The notes beneath the pieces were generated by a model. It was not told where the DNA came from. It saw only the letters and a list, made by a program, of their open reading frames with translations, and made no database searches. Of a DNA stretch of 64,000 nt, positions 44,010 to 53,686 are shown piece by piece (the first letter of the stretch is position 1; every line of letters begins with the position of its first letter). Origin of the DNA: Burkholderia sp. Leaf177 (GTDB lineage Bacteria; Pseudomonadota; Gammaproteobacteria; Burkholderiales; Burkholderiaceae); assembly GCF_001424345.1 (NCBI RefSeq), contig NZ_LMPF01000001.1, positions 79,751 through 143,750 of the forward strand. Reading direction: 5' to 3'. Both the position numbers and the translations under genes were made by a program.

Positions 44010-44957
44010 TCAGGCTTCCAAAGCCGCCTGCGCGCACAACTCGTCCGTCACCAAACCCGACAGCCATTTCCCTTTCAACGCGGCAATCACAGCAGCGCGT
44101 TTTCTTACCCCGCCAGCAAAGCCGATAGTCGGGCGCTTCGGCGGTGTATCGAGCCGCAAGCTCGTCACGCGCTCGCCGGTCGTCGATTCCACCCTGACAC
44201 CTTCTGCATCGATAGGCAAACCGAGCAGCTCGGCCACGGCGCCGCCTTCCATCATCTCCTCAACTTCGGCCGTGGTGATGAAGCCGTCCTCATGCAGCGG
44301 GCAGTTGATCCCCATATTGCCGATCCCGACAAACGCCACGTCGGCATTCTCCGACAACGCATCCACGATCCTGTACAAGCGGTGATTGACCCATTGCGCG
44401 CGCTCGGCACGGCTGTCGGCCATCAACGGTGCGGGGAGCATGAAGTGCTTGCCGCCGGTCTTCTCTGAAAGATGCTGCGCGACGTCGTAGCGGTTCGATG
44501 AACCGTCCTGGGCGATTGCCCCGACCATCGAAACCAGCCTGTGTTGCGGTCGCTCCAGTTGCCCGATTTGCGCGACCACGGCCTTGAGCGTCCGGCCGCT
44601 GCTGATCGAGATGACGAGCGGTTTTTCGTCGGTGAGATAACGCTCCATGACTTGCGCGCCCGCGACCGCCAGCTTGCGGTCTACTTGCTCGGGCGAGTCG
44701 CCATCTATAGGCACGACTTCGCACATCGACAAGCCGTATCGCTTCGATAACCGCGCCGCCAGCGACAAGCAATCTGCCACGCGATGATCCACGCGCACGC
44801 GAATCAGGTTCTTTTCCACGGCGAACGCGACGAGCCGCTGCGCGACGGGACGCGAGATCTGCAGCTTCTCCGCAATTTCATTCTGCGTGTTTCCCGCGAC
44901 GTAATAGAGCCACGCGGCGCGGGTGGCGAGATCGAGTTTTTCGTTGGACTTGGGCAC
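44010..44957 (-). CDS. SorC/DeoR-family sugar-binding transcriptional regulator
   Basis: A 315-residue regulator with GTG start. An N-terminal HTH at residues 10-50 (RAAWLYYVAGNTQNEIAEKL, ISRPVAQRLV) is followed by a Rossmann-like sugar-phosphate-binding domain (EKPLVISISSGRTLKAVV near residue 115, DVAFVGIGNMGINCPLHEDGFIT near residue 205). SorC proteins respond to phosphorylated sugars or polyols. It lies between the ABC operon and xylB-dalD and probably controls both. Confidence 0.92.
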   Translation of the reverse strand: MPKSNEKLDLATRAAWLYYVAGNTQNEIAEKLQISRPVAQRLVAFAVEKNLIRVRVDHRVADCLSLAARLSKRYGLSMCEVVPIDGDSPEQVDRKLAVAGAQVMERYLTDEKPLVISISSGRTLKAVVAQIGQLERPQHRLVSMVGAIAQDGSSNRYDVAQHLSEKTGGKHFMLPAPLMADSRAERAQWVNHRLYRIVDALSENADVAFVGIGNMGINCPLHEDGFITTAEVEEMMEGGAVAELLGLPIDAEGVRVESTTGERVTSLRLDTPPKRPTIGFAGGVRKRAAVIAALKGKWLSGLVTDELCAQAALEA

Positions 44958-45046
44958 GGGAGCTCGATGTCAGGTCGTTTATATCGAATGCAGATGTAGA
45001 TCGCGCGCCGGAGAGGCGCGCGGATTTATCGATATTGTGCACGCGT

Positions 45047-45080
45047 GGCGCGGAAGGTTTCGACGAAAAACTTCCGCGCC
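45047..45080 (-). terminator. Stem-loop after xylB
   Basis: GGCGCGGAAG and CTTCCGCGCC form a perfect 10-bp stem with an internal T-rich loop on the minus strand, just past the xylB stop. There is no trailing T-run. A smaller stem GCGCGCC/GGCGCGC lies at 45003-45021, close to sorC. Confidence 0.5.
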
Positions 45081-45086
45081 GTGTGT

Positions 45087-46568
45087 TCAGGCAAGCCGCG
45101 GACGCGCCGGATCGAACAACGGCTTCACGTGCTGGTACAACTCGCGAAAGCCCTTCAGCCGCTGCCGCAAGATTGCGTGACGTTCCGGGTTCGGAATGAA
45201 CTCGTCCTTGACCGGCGGTTTCGCGAGTACGACCGCGGGATCGCCGCCTGCCGCAAGCCAGCCAAGACGTGCCGCGCCCAGCGCCGCGCCCGTCTCGCCG
45301 CCACCGTGTGTGCGCGTGCGGGTGTTCAGGGCATCGGCCAATAACTGGCCCCAGTATTTGCTGCGCGCGCCGCCACCCAACAACGACAACGCGTGCACTT
45401 CCGTGCCGGCTGCCTGCAATGCATCGAGGCCATCGGTCAGCGCCAACGTCACACCTTCGAGCACCGCATATCCGAGCAACGCGCGATCGGTGGCGTGCGT
45501 CATGCCGAAGAACACGCCTTGCGCGTACGGGTCGTTGTGCGGCGTGCGTTCGCCGCTGAGGTACGGCAGGAATAATGGCGCGATTTCGAGCGCGGCGGGA
45601 TCGAGTGCTTCGATTTCGGCGAGCAGGGTAGGTTCATCGGTGGAAGTCAGTTTGCAGACCCAGCGCAAACAACTCGCCGCCGATAACACCACGCTCATCT
45701 GATGCCATCTGTCGGGAATTGCGTGGCAGAACGCGTGGACAGCCGATGCCGGATTCGGCCGGAAGCGGTCGCCCACCACGCACAACACGCCCGATGTTCC
45801 CAGCGACAGGAAGCCATCGCCCGGTTCCGTTGCACCGATACCCACCGCGCTCGCCGCGTTGTCGCCCCCGCCGGCCGCGACGATCACGCCGTCGCGCAGA
45901 CCGAGTTCGCGTGCGAGTTCCGGCAACAACGTGCCCGACGGTTCGCTGCCTTCCGCCAGCGCCGGCATTTGCGCGCGCGTCATGCTGCACGCGGCGAGCA
46001 GTTCGTCGGACCAGTCGCGGCGCGCGACATCGAGCCATAACGTACCCGCTGCATCCGATGGATCCGACACTTTCGTGCCCGTCAGATGCAGACGCAGATA
46101 ATCTTTCGGCAACAACACGCATGCTGTGCGATCGAAAATTTCCGGCTCGTTGTGCTTCACCCAAAGCAGTTTCGGCGCGGTGAAACCGGGCATCGCGAGA
46201 TTACCGGCTATCCGATGCAACTCCGTCGCGGTTTGCGTCAGCTCGTCGCATTCCTTGTCGCTGCGCATGTCGTTCCAGAGAATCGCTGGACGCAGCACGC
46301 GATCTTCGGAGTCGAGCAGCACGGCGCCGTGCATCTGTCCCGACAATCCGATACCGCGAATCTGCGCGAATTCTTCCGGGAATTTATCGCGCAAGGCGAA
46401 GAGGGCGGCGCGCGTGCCGTCCCACCAGTCGAGCGGATTTTGTTCCGACCAGCGCGGTTTCGGACGCGATACGGTGAACGGCGTACCCGCCGTGCCGATG
46501 ACGCTGCCGTCGCTGGCGAGTAACAAGACTTTAACTTCGGAGGTGCCGAGATCGATGCCTAAATACAT
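45087..46568 (-). CDS. xylB: Xylulokinase (XylB)
   Basis: A 493-residue FGGY-family kinase that phosphorylates D-xylulose to feed the pentose phosphate pathway. The N-terminal phosphate loop is YLGIDLGTSEVKVLLL; ILWNDMRSDKECDEL and the catalytic Asp region GDGFLSLGTSGVL follow. Near residue 390 the LLGGGARSKYWGQLLADAL motif is the FGGY ATP-binding signature. It lies downstream of the dehydrogenase that would make D-xylulose, with a 133-bp gap. Confidence 0.94.
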   Translation of the reverse strand: MYLGIDLGTSEVKVLLLASDGSVIGTAGTPFTVSRPKPRWSEQNPLDWWDGTRAALFALRDKFPEEFAQIRGIGLSGQMHGAVLLDSEDRVLRPAILWNDMRSDKECDELTQTATELHRIAGNLAMPGFTAPKLLWVKHNEPEIFDRTACVLLPKDYLRLHLTGTKVSDPSDAAGTLWLDVARRDWSDELLAACSMTRAQMPALAEGSEPSGTLLPELARELGLRDGVIVAAGGGDNAASAVGIGATEPGDGFLSLGTSGVLCVVGDRFRPNPASAVHAFCHAIPDRWHQMSVVLSAASCLRWVCKLTSTDEPTLLAEIEALDPAALEIAPLFLPYLSGERTPHNDPYAQGVFFGMTHATDRALLGYAVLEGVTLALTDGLDALQAAGTEVHALSLLGGGARSKYWGQLLADALNTRTRTHGGGETGAALGAARLGWLAAGGDPAVVLAKPPVKDEFIPNPERHAILRQRLKGFRELYQHVKPLFDPARPRLA

Positions 46569-46603
46569 GGACGAACCCTTGATGAAGGCTTGAAGCGGAG
46601 AAA

Positions 46604-46635
46604 ACCGGAGGCGCTAATGTAGCGCCGCTGCCGGT
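46604..46635. other. Two-level hairpin between dalD and xylB
   Basis: GGCGCT/AGCGCC (46610-46626) forms an inner stem with a 5-nt loop, within outer arms ACCGG and CCGGT. It could lower downstream xylB transcription, since it lies between the two genes on the same strand. Confidence 0.4.
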
Positions 46636-46701
46636 CTTACGCCATTGGCATAACACCGGACGCGGTTTTGAAGAGTGTCGGTGGACCTGTGCGCGACTGG
46701 C

Positions 46702-48093
46702 TCAGGCGCGTTTCGCGAGCCATGCATCGACACGGCCGAGCGCGGCACGCAGCACACGTTCGAGATCGGTGCTCTGCGCGAGGCTGCCCCAAAGCAGTTT
46801 ATCCGCGACGAACGCCTTCACCGGATCAGCTGCTTCGAAGAATGCGTGCGCGGTCGCGGCGTCCATCACGCCGTCCTGATACGCGTACGGCAGCTTGCCT
46901 TCGTGCCAGCGTCCGAGGAAACGGAAGAACAGCGCGGGCAGCATGGCGGTCGCGTCGGGATCGGTCTTGCGTGCAAAACACTCACGCAGCGTTGGTGCGA
47001 TAAACCCCGGGATCTTCGAAAAGCCATCGGCGGCGACGCGCTGGTTCGTGTCCTGAATGTACGGATTGACGAAGCGATCGAGCACGACATCGCGATATTT
47101 CGCCAGGTCGATGGGACTCGGCGTGAGGCACGGAATCACGTCTTGCGTCACGTAGTCATCGGCGAGAGCACGGATTTCCGCGTCTTGCGTCCCTTCGTGA
47201 ATGTACTGGTAACCGACCAGCGTCCCCGCCCACGCAATGCAGCTGTGCGTGGCGTTCAGGATGCGGATCTTGGCTTCCTCGTAGGGATGGACCGAGTCGA
47301 CCATTTCCGCGCCGACCTTCTCCCAGGCAGGCCGTCCGGCGATGAATGCGTCCTCGATCACCCATTGGATGAACGCTTCGCCCATGACCGGGGTTTTGTC
47401 GTCGAAACCGGTGGCGGCCAGCACGCGCTCGCGGACATCCGGCGTGGGACGTGGCGTGATGCGATCGACCATTGCGTTCGGGCAGGACGTATTCGCGATC
47501 ATCCAGTCGCGCAGTGCCGTTTCGCCGCGCAATTGCAGGAATTCGAGCATGCCCGCCTTGAACCGGTCGCCGTTGCTGCGCAGGTTGTCGCAGTTTTGCA
47601 GCGTCACTTTGCCGGCGTTTTGTTTCATGCGGGCATCGAGGATTGCGGCGAGCGCGCCGTAAATGGTCGTGCGCGCGCCTTTCAGGTCCGCGGCCAGGTC
47701 CGGATTGGCGGTGTCGAGTTTGTGGTGTTCATCGAGGTAATAACCGCCTTCGGTCACCGTGAACGATACGATCTTGCACTCCGGCGCCGCGCCTGCCGCG
47801 ACCAGCGCGTCCAGGTCCGCGGCCCATGGCACGACTTTCTTGATCGAGCGGATGGTTTCGTATTTGCGTTCGCCCTGCGGCGTGACGGTTTCGAGCGTAT
47901 AGGCGCCGTTTTGCGCGGCGAGCGCTTCGAGCACGGGATTCATGTCGCCGCGGATGTTGCCGACGGTCAGCGACCATTGGGTATCGCCGGATTCGATTAG
48001 TTTGTGCAGATACCACGCCTGGTGCGCACGATGAAAAGAACCCGCGCCGATGTGCAGGATCACATCGGGGGTTGTTTGGTTTCCGGACGTCAT
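46702..48093 (-). CDS. dalD: Mannitol-dehydrogenase-family protein, D-arabinitol 4-dehydrogenase (DalD) type
   Basis: A 463-residue polyol dehydrogenase of the long-chain secondary alcohol family. The start at 48093 follows [31 protein letters not shown] near residue 15 is the NAD-binding start. The catalytic Lys, Asn and His lie in [17 protein letters not shown] near residue 275. Neighbouring xylB points to D-arabinitol to D-xylulose rather than mannitol to fructose, but both can be catalysed by related enzymes. Confidence 0.88.
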   Translation of the reverse strand: MTSGNQTTPDVILHIGAGSFHRAHQAWYLHKLIESGDTQWSLTVGNIRGDMNPVLEALAAQNGAYTLETVTPQGERKYETIRSIKKVVPWAADLDALVAAGAAPECKIVSFTVTEGGYYLDEHHKLDTANPDLAADLKGARTTIYGALAAILDARMKQNAGKVTLQNCDNLRSNGDRFKAGMLEFLQLRGETALRDWMIANTSCPNAMVDRITPRPTPDVRERVLAATGFDDKTPVMGEAFIQWVIEDAFIAGRPAWEKVGAEMVDSVHPYEEAKIRILNATHSCIAWAGTLVGYQYIHEGTQDAEIRALADDYVTQDVIPCLTPSPIDLAKYRDVVLDRFVNPYIQDTNQRVAADGFSKIPGFIAPTLRECFARKTDPDATAMLPALFFRFLGRWHEGKLPYAYQDGVMDAATAHAFFEAADPVKAFVADKLLWGSLAQSTDLERVLRAALGRVDAWLAKRA

Positions 48094-48287
48094 GGTGTCT
48101 TCCTCTGATCTGGATGCGCCGCAGGCGGGGCCGGGCGCGGTGCGCTGTTTCATGCCATGGCGTGGTTGGGGTGGGTGGCTAAACCGCCAGTTTCACGTAT
48201 TGGCACGATCAATTGCTCGTTGTGTGAGCGAATGATCGTATTCGGATCGGGGAATGTCAAGGCGCTATGCAGCAATTTGAATCGGAC
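48094..48287. other. Upstream region of dalD
   Basis: The dalD promoter region, about 190 bp, leads into the G-rich edge of repeat locus 2. No gene is supported. Confidence 0.4.
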
Positions 48288-48814
48288 GGGGATGGGCGGG
48301 GGGGCGGTGGTTGGGGTTAATGCTAGGTTGCTGCTGTTTAGGTCTTCGCGGGTTCTGTCTTAGCTGTTCTTTTTAGCACTGTTAGCCACTGTCCGTGGCG
48401 GGACTTCATTTCACGAGGTTTGGCCCTGGCGCTTGGGCGGTTGTTTGTAGCGGTCGGGGTCGGTGCTGGGTTGCTGCTTTTCAAGTCTTCGCGGGTTTCA
48501 TGCTAGCTGACTTCTTTAGCACTGTTAGCCACTGTCCGTGGCGGGACTTCATTTCTTTGTCCAACGGCGACAAAGAAACGAAGCAAAGAAAACGCCTCTC
48601 ACTGTCCGTGGCGGGACTTCATTTCTTTGTCCAACGGCGACAAAGAAACGAAGCAAAGAAAACGCCTCTCAACCGCTAATTCTTAAGTGTCCACAGCGTG
48701 CAGTGACAACTGTGTGGCACGCAAGAAGCACCCTCAGCGCAAAACCCCGAACACTTGAAACCCTCCCCCTCCGTCCACGGCAACCCACACGCTTCGCCAC
48801 CAGTGTGGGAATCC
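48288..48814 (-). repeat. Left arm of composite repeat locus 2 (B, B, A, A, C units, inverted)
   Basis: The arm starts at a G-rich tract (48288-48314). Read on the minus strand from 48814 it is C, then two A units (a 70-bp sequence repeated exactly at 48531-48600 and 48601-48670), then two B units reaching about 48315. It mirrors 48956-49505. Frames in it, such as those covering 48395-48819, are repeat translations and not genes. Confidence 0.88.
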
Positions 48815-48955
48815 ACTAACCAGGCCTCCGCGCTACGCGCGCTGGCGCCCAAATAGAACGGGCGACGATATTAACGGCGATGTTTGCAGCTCAAGATGCT
48901 TTGATCTGTTATGGGCTAAACCGTTGTTATATGTGTGACGGGTTTCCGTATTAAC
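48815..48955. repeat. Asymmetric core of composite repeat locus 2
   Basis: The same core as at 11932-12073, but inverted. Recognisable ends are the CCAGGCCTCCGCGCTACGCG block at 48831 onwards and TCCGTATTAACGGA-like sequence at the other side. The middle differs by scattered substitutions from the first copy. Confidence 0.78.
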
Positions 48956-49505
48956 GGATTCCGACGCTGGTGGCGAAGCGTGTGGGTATCTGTTGCCGGA
49001 GGGGGAGGGTTTCAGGAGGACGTGGTTATGCGCTGAGGGTGCTTCTTGCGTGCCACGCAGTTCTGGTTGCACGCTGTGGACACTTAAGAATTAGCGGTGG
49101 AGAGGCGTTTTCTTTGCTTCGTTTCTTTGTCGCCGTTGGACAAAGAAATGAAGTCCCGCCACGGACACTTAAGAATTAGCGGTGGAGAGGCGTTTTCTTT
49201 GCTTCGTTTCTTTGTCGCCGTTGGACAAAGAAATGAAGTCCCGCCACGGACAGTGGCTAACAGTGCTAAAGAAGTCAGTTGAGACAGAACCCGCGAAGGC
49301 CTAAGCAGCAGCAACCCGGCATCAACCCCGACCGCTACAAACAACGCCCAAGCGCCAGCGTCAAACCTTGTGAAATGAAGTCCCGCCACGGACAGTGGCT
49401 AACAGTGATAAAGAGATCAGCTAGAACCAAACCCACGAAGGCCCAGGCAGCGACAACCCGGCATAAAACCCCAACCGTTACAAACAACCGCCCAAGCGCC
49501 AGCGT
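48956..49505 (+). repeat. Right arm of composite repeat locus 2 (C, A, A, B, B units)
   Basis: A C unit (ending around 49080), two A units at an 85-bp period (starts at 49084 and 49169), then two B units with the core restarting at 49230 and 49372 (142 bp). Hairpin arms TTTCTTTGTC and GACAAAGAAA are present in each A unit. The arm ends next to the stop of the EAL-like gene. Confidence 0.88.
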
Positions 49506-49516
49506 CAATCCCACCA

Positions 49517-50329
49517 CTACCCCTCATGCACTTCAAACGCAGGCCCCTGCACAAAATTCACATCAAACTGCTGCAAGGCATCGAACTGCGCCTCATCCAC
49601 CACGTTGCTGAAGATCAGCGGAATCTTCAACCGGTGCGCATACCCGACCAACGGCTTGACAACCGAATCCCGCAACGCCGCGCCCGCATCCATCTTGATG
49701 AAATCAAGCCGCGCCATATCCGATACCGCCATGACCTGCCCCGCGTTCGCGAGATTCCCCGCCACCTTGAACCCATACTTCTGATAGCTCTTGACGAGAT
49801 ACCCAAGAAACGTCCGGTGCGCCACCGCCGCCGACGGCAACTCGATCACAATCCGCGCCGGATTCAATCCGAACTCGATCAGCACAGAAGAAAAGTGCTT
49901 CCCATGGTCGTATTTGACGCTCTTCAGCAAGCGCTCATGCACCCGCAAGAACAACAATCCAGGCCGCTGCGCGCCAAAAAAATTGAACGCGTGCAACGCG
50001 CGTGACAGACGATCGAGCTCAACGAGCCGCGGGTCATCGTCGAGTTGAGCAAAAGGATCGAACGGCGCGCCGTCGGCCGTGAAAGTCAACGCCTGAAAGC
50101 CCAGTTCATCGCCGAAACGCTCCGCGCTTTCCACCGATGCCGTCAGCGATTGCGGCAAGCCGCGCGTGCTGACATCGAAGATGGGCTCGTAAGCGCTCGC
50201 CAGCGCAAAGCCGTCGTAGAACGCAACGGCCGATTCCGCGCGCGCCCCTTCGCCCATGACAATGCGCGCGCCCGGAAACGGATAGTCCGAGGCGCGCGCG
50301 ACAAGTTGCTGAACGGTCGGCGCAATCAT
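49517..50329 (-). CDS. Degenerate EAL-domain protein
   Basis: A 270-residue protein with the fold of a c-di-GMP phosphodiesterase domain but key residues missing. The start of the barrel, AYEPIFDVSTRGL near residue 47, is normal. The EAL motif is QAL at residues 79-81, so the first metal ligand Glu is replaced by Gln. The usual Asn ligand is Arg in LFLRVHERL, and the DDFG loop reads NLAN near residue 195. Lys and Asp in DFIKMD remain. Catalysis is unlikely; c-di-GMP binding or protein contact is more likely. There is no attached GGDEF or sensory domain. Confidence 0.85.
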   Translation of the reverse strand: MIAPTVQQLVARASDYPFPGARIVMGEGARAESAVAFYDGFALASAYEPIFDVSTRGLPQSLTASVESAERFGDELGFQALTFTADGAPFDPFAQLDDDPRLVELDRLSRALHAFNFFGAQRPGLLFLRVHERLLKSVKYDHGKHFSSVLIEFGLNPARIVIELPSAAVAHRTFLGYLVKSYQKYGFKVAGNLANAGQVMAVSDMARLDFIKMDAGAALRDSVVKPLVGYAHRLKIPLIFSNVVDEAQFDALQQFDVNFVQGPAFEVHEG

Positions 50330-50480
50330 TTAGGCGTTGCTCTCTTGCAATGTAGCGTCGATGGTAGCAGCGCCACGCATGACGCTTTGCACAAAATCCG
50401 CATATTGATATAAGTCCGCGCCTAGGGTTAACAGCAGTTCTACCTATCGTAATTCGTTTTACCATGCGTAAAAATTGCAG

Positions 50481-51836
50481 ATGGATAAAACGATGAACCC
50501 AGAAACGCCCACTGTTTTCACTAGCCATACCGATGCCAGCCAGCATTACCAATCGGGCTTCGCCGCCGATTTTGCGACCGAGGCATTGCCCGGCGCATTG
50601 CCTCTCGGACGTAATTCGCCGCAGCGCGTGAACTATGGTTTGTACGCCGAGCAGCTTTCGGGCACGGCGTTCACCGCGCCGCGCGGGCATAACCGGCGCT
50701 CGTGGTTGTATCGGATCAGGCCGGCAGCCGTGCATCGGCCGTTCACGCAAATGGAGGCGGGCAACAAACTCGTCGCGAACTTTGCCGACGTGCCACCCAC
50801 GCCGCCGAATCAACTTCGATGGGACCCGTTGCCCATGCCCGACGCGCCAACGGATTTCATCGACGGCTGGGTGACGATGGCCGGCAACGGCGCCGCCGAA
50901 GCCATGCAAGGTTGCGCGATCCATTTGTACGCCGCGAGTCAATCGATGCAGGACCGGTTCTTCTACAACGCCGATGGCGAGTTGCTGATCGTGCCGCAAG
51001 AAGGGCGCTTGTCGATTGCAACGGAACTCGGGCGCATCGATATCGAACCGTTCGAAATCGCGGTTATTCCACGTGGCGTGCGCTTCTCGGTCGCGCTGCC
51101 GGATGGCGCGGCGCGCGGTTATATCTGCGAGAACTTCGGCGCGTTGTTGCGCTTGCCGGACTTGGGTCCCATCGGCTCGAATGGTCTCGCGAACCCGCGC
51201 GATTTCCTTACGCCGCACGCATCGTACGAGGATCGCGAGGGCGCGTTCGAACTCGTCGCGAAATTGAACGGCGTGTTGTGGCGCGCGGACATCGATCATT
51301 CACCGCTCGATGTGGTCGCGTGGCACGGCAATTACGCGCCGTACAAGTACGATCTGCGCCTGTTCAATACCATTGGCTCGATCAGTTTTGATCACCCCGA
51401 TCCATCGATCTTCCTCGTCTTGCAATCACAGACGGATACGCCGGGCGTCGATGCCATCGACTTCGTGATTTTTCCGCCGCGCTGGCTCGCGAGCGAGAAC
51501 ACGTTTCGTCCGCCGTGGTTTCATCGAAACGTTGCAAGCGAATTCATGGGCCTGATCCATGGCGTGTACGACGCGAAGTCCGAAGGCTTCATGCCAGGCG
51601 GTTCGAGCTTGCACAACTGCATGTCGGGACATGGGCCGGATGCGGGAACATTCGATAAAGCGTCGAACGCGGATACATCGAAGCCGGTAAAAGTAGGCGA
51701 CACGATGGCGTTCATGTTCGAAACGCGCACGCTGATCAAGCCGACGCGTTTCGCGCTCGAAACCGCGCAATTGCAGGCGCACTACTACGAATGCTGGCAG
51801 GGGCTCACCAAGCATTTCAACCCCGGGCAGCGCTAA
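50481..51836 (+). CDS. hmgA: Homogentisate 1,2-dioxygenase (HmgA)
   Basis: A 451-residue Fe(II) enzyme that opens the homogentisate ring to maleylacetoacetate in tyrosine and phenylalanine catabolism. [27 protein letters not shown] near residue 35 and the [17 protein letters not shown] block are characteristic. Iron ligands lie in the [15 protein letters not shown] segment (His and Glu) near residue 345 and in the [16 protein letters not shown] segment (His) near residue 375. Start uncertain between 50481 and 50493. The usual fumarylacetoacetase neighbour is absent; a convergent MFS gene lies 10 bp beyond. Confidence 0.95.
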   Translation: MDKTMNPETPTVFTSHTDASQHYQSGFAADFATEALPGALPLGRNSPQRVNYGLYAEQLSGTAFTAPRGHNRRSWLYRIRPAAVHRPFTQMEAGNKLVANFADVPPTPPNQLRWDPLPMPDAPTDFIDGWVTMAGNGAAEAMQGCAIHLYAASQSMQDRFFYNADGELLIVPQEGRLSIATELGRIDIEPFEIAVIPRGVRFSVALPDGAARGYICENFGALLRLPDLGPIGSNGLANPRDFLTPHASYEDREGAFELVAKLNGVLWRADIDHSPLDVVAWHGNYAPYKYDLRLFNTIGSISFDHPDPSIFLVLQSQTDTPGVDAIDFVIFPPRWLASENTFRPPWFHRNVASEFMGLIHGVYDAKSEGFMPGGSSLHNCMSGHGPDAGTFDKASNADTSKPVKVGDTMAFMFETRTLIKPTRFALETAQLQAHYYECWQGLTKHFNPGQR

Positions 51837-51846
51837 GCGTCCTTGC

Positions 51847-53019
51847 TCAAACCGCCTGCCCGATTCCCATGCGGCGCGCGCGTTTATCGAGCGTAGCAGA
51901 GAGCAACGTCAAGCCGAACGCGCCGCACGCCATCAGCACGCCGACCCACGGAAGCGTGCCCAGCGACGCGCCCGCGCCGATCGCCATGCCGCCGAGCCAC
52001 GCGCCCGTCGCATTGCCGAGATTGAAGGCGCCTTGATTGAGCGTGGAGGCGAGATTGGGTGCATCGCTCGCACGATTCACAATCAGCATCTGCAACGGCG
52101 GCACGATCCCGAACGCAAGCACGCCCCAAACGAAGATGGTGATCATCGCGGGAATCGCGGCGTGCATGGTCGCCGCGAAAATGGCCTGTATAACGATGAT
52201 CGCCACGAGAAACGTCAGCAGCGAGCGCAGCAGTTTCCAGTCGGCGAGCTTGCCGCCAAGCGTGCTGCCAACGGTCAGTCCAAGCCCGAACAGCAACAAC
52301 ACGAGCGTGACCGCGTGCGGAGAAAAGCCGGTGACATCTTCGAGAATCGGCGTGATGTACGTGAAAACAGAAAACAGACTCGCCGATGCCAGCACGCTGA
52401 TACCCAGCACCATCAGCACTTGCGGATTCTTGAGCACCCGGAATTCGCGCAGGATGCTGGATTCGCGCATTTCGATGTGCTTCGGCAAACACACCCACAA
52501 CGCGCCGGCCGCCGCCAGTCCAATCAGCGTGACGACCCAGAACGTGGCGCGCCATCCGGCGGCCTGACCGAGCGCGGTGCCGAGCGGCACGCCGAGCACG
52601 TTCGCGAGCGTGAGCCCCGTGAACATCAACGCAATGGCTTGCGCGCGGCGGTTCGGCGCAACGAGGTCCGCCGCGACGACCGAGCCGATGCCGAAGAACG
52701 CACCGTGACAGAACGCCGTGGCAACGCGCGCAGCCATCAGCACCCAATACCCGGGCGCAACGGCGCACAGCATATTGCCGATAATGAACACGCCCATCAA
52801 AACCATCAGCGCTTTTTTGCGCGGCATTTTCGAAGTGACGATGGCGAGGATCGGTGCGCCTATGGTGACGCCGAGCGCATAGCCGGACACGAGCATGCCG
52901 GCAGCGGGTATCGATACACCAAGATCGCGCGCGACGTTGGGCAGCAAGCCCATGATCACGAATTCGGTCGTGCCGATGCCGAACGCGGCGATAGCAAGGG
53001 CGAAGAGAGGCAGGGGCAT
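51847..53019 (-). CDS. MFS transporter, DHA1-type (AraJ/NepI-like)
   Basis: A 12-TM exporter of about 390 residues if begun at MPLPLFALA (53019); a TTG at 53097 would add 26 residues without a ribosome site, so it is less likely. FGIGTTEFVIMGLLPNVARDLGV near residue 12 is the hallmark of AraJ-type DHA1 members, and GAPILAIVTSKMPRKKAL the loop 2-3 motif. The substrate is unknown. It converges on hmgA with a 10-bp gap and has no obvious regulator beside it. Confidence 0.9.
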   Translation of the reverse strand: MPLPLFALAIAAFGIGTTEFVIMGLLPNVARDLGVSIPAAGMLVSGYALGVTIGAPILAIVTSKMPRKKALMVLMGVFIIGNMLCAVAPGYWVLMAARVATAFCHGAFFGIGSVVAADLVAPNRRAQAIALMFTGLTLANVLGVPLGTALGQAAGWRATFWVVTLIGLAAAGALWVCLPKHIEMRESSILREFRVLKNPQVLMVLGISVLASASLFSVFTYITPILEDVTGFSPHAVTLVLLLFGLGLTVGSTLGGKLADWKLLRSLLTFLVAIIVIQAIFAATMHAAIPAMITIFVWGVLAFGIVPPLQMLIVNRASDAPNLASTLNQGAFNLGNATGAWLGGMAIGAGASLGTLPWVGVLMACGAFGLTLLSATLDKRARRMGIGQAV

Positions 53020-53245
53020 GAGGTACGCGGCGCTTTGAGCTGCCGGTCGCGCGTTATCGGGGTGAAGAACGCAGGCTCGGGCGGCTGAAGGGTTCAAATT
53101 GTACCGAACGTTTTACGATTTGATCGGTGGAAACCCTGAGATTTCAAGCGCTGATTCAATGAGTTGGCCATTTCGCCGATGAATGTTGCTTTTCGTCATC
53201 GGCAGGTCTAGTTTGCGGAATGCCGTTTTCCCAGAAGGATTTTTA

Positions 53246-53686
53246 ATGAACGTTTTTCGTGCCATTTTTCCGTTGCTGCTGGCCATGTGCTTCGTGCCCG
53301 GCGCCTTCGCACAAGACGCCGATTCGAGCGCCGGACCCATCCGGACCAAGGCGGGAACCGTGACGTTCGTCCAGCAGGGAAACAACGTCGATGCTCAGCT
53401 CGACGGCGCAACGTTCGATCGTTTCAACGCTCGGCGTATCACGCATTTTGTCGAGCCGTCCGGTGCGCGCATGATCGTCGAGGCCTTCGATAACGGCGCG
53501 CCCGAACTTCTTCTCTACGACTTCACGAAACGCCCGCCGGCGGTCGAGCGCATCGGACGACGCATGAAACTGACCGGCGTGTTCTGGCAGCGCGATGAAG
53601 TCGTGCTCAAAAGCGCCGAAGGCTGGTACAGGTTCCAGCGCGGCACGCTGACGAAGCTGGTTTCATCGAAGACGATCTATCACTGA
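53246..53686 (+). CDS. Small exported protein, unknown function
   Basis: A 146-residue protein with signal peptide (MNVFRAIFPLLLAMCFVPGAFA-QD, cleavage near residue 22). AGAAGGAT precedes the ATG at 53246. The mature part is beta-rich and moderately basic (RRMKLTGVFWQRDEVVLKSAE) with no named domain seen. It probably resides in the periplasm. Its end overlaps the convergent pdeM gene by 7 bp. Confidence 0.75.
   Translation: MNVFRAIFPLLLAMCFVPGAFAQDADSSAGPIRTKAGTVTFVQQGNNVDAQLDGATFDRFNARRITHFVEPSGARMIVEAFDNGAPELLLYDFTKRPPAVERIGRRMKLTGVFWQRDEVVLKSAEGWYRFQRGTLTKLVSSKTIYH

Noticed and set aside
48531..49251. Tandem repeats considered as a CRISPR array
   Set aside because: Units are contiguous without unique spacers and there are no cas genes.
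49279..49611. 110-residue frame at the right end of repeat locus 2
   Set aside because: Lies within B units and runs into the opposite strand of the EAL-like gene; Pro/Thr/Gln-rich translation of repeat DNA.
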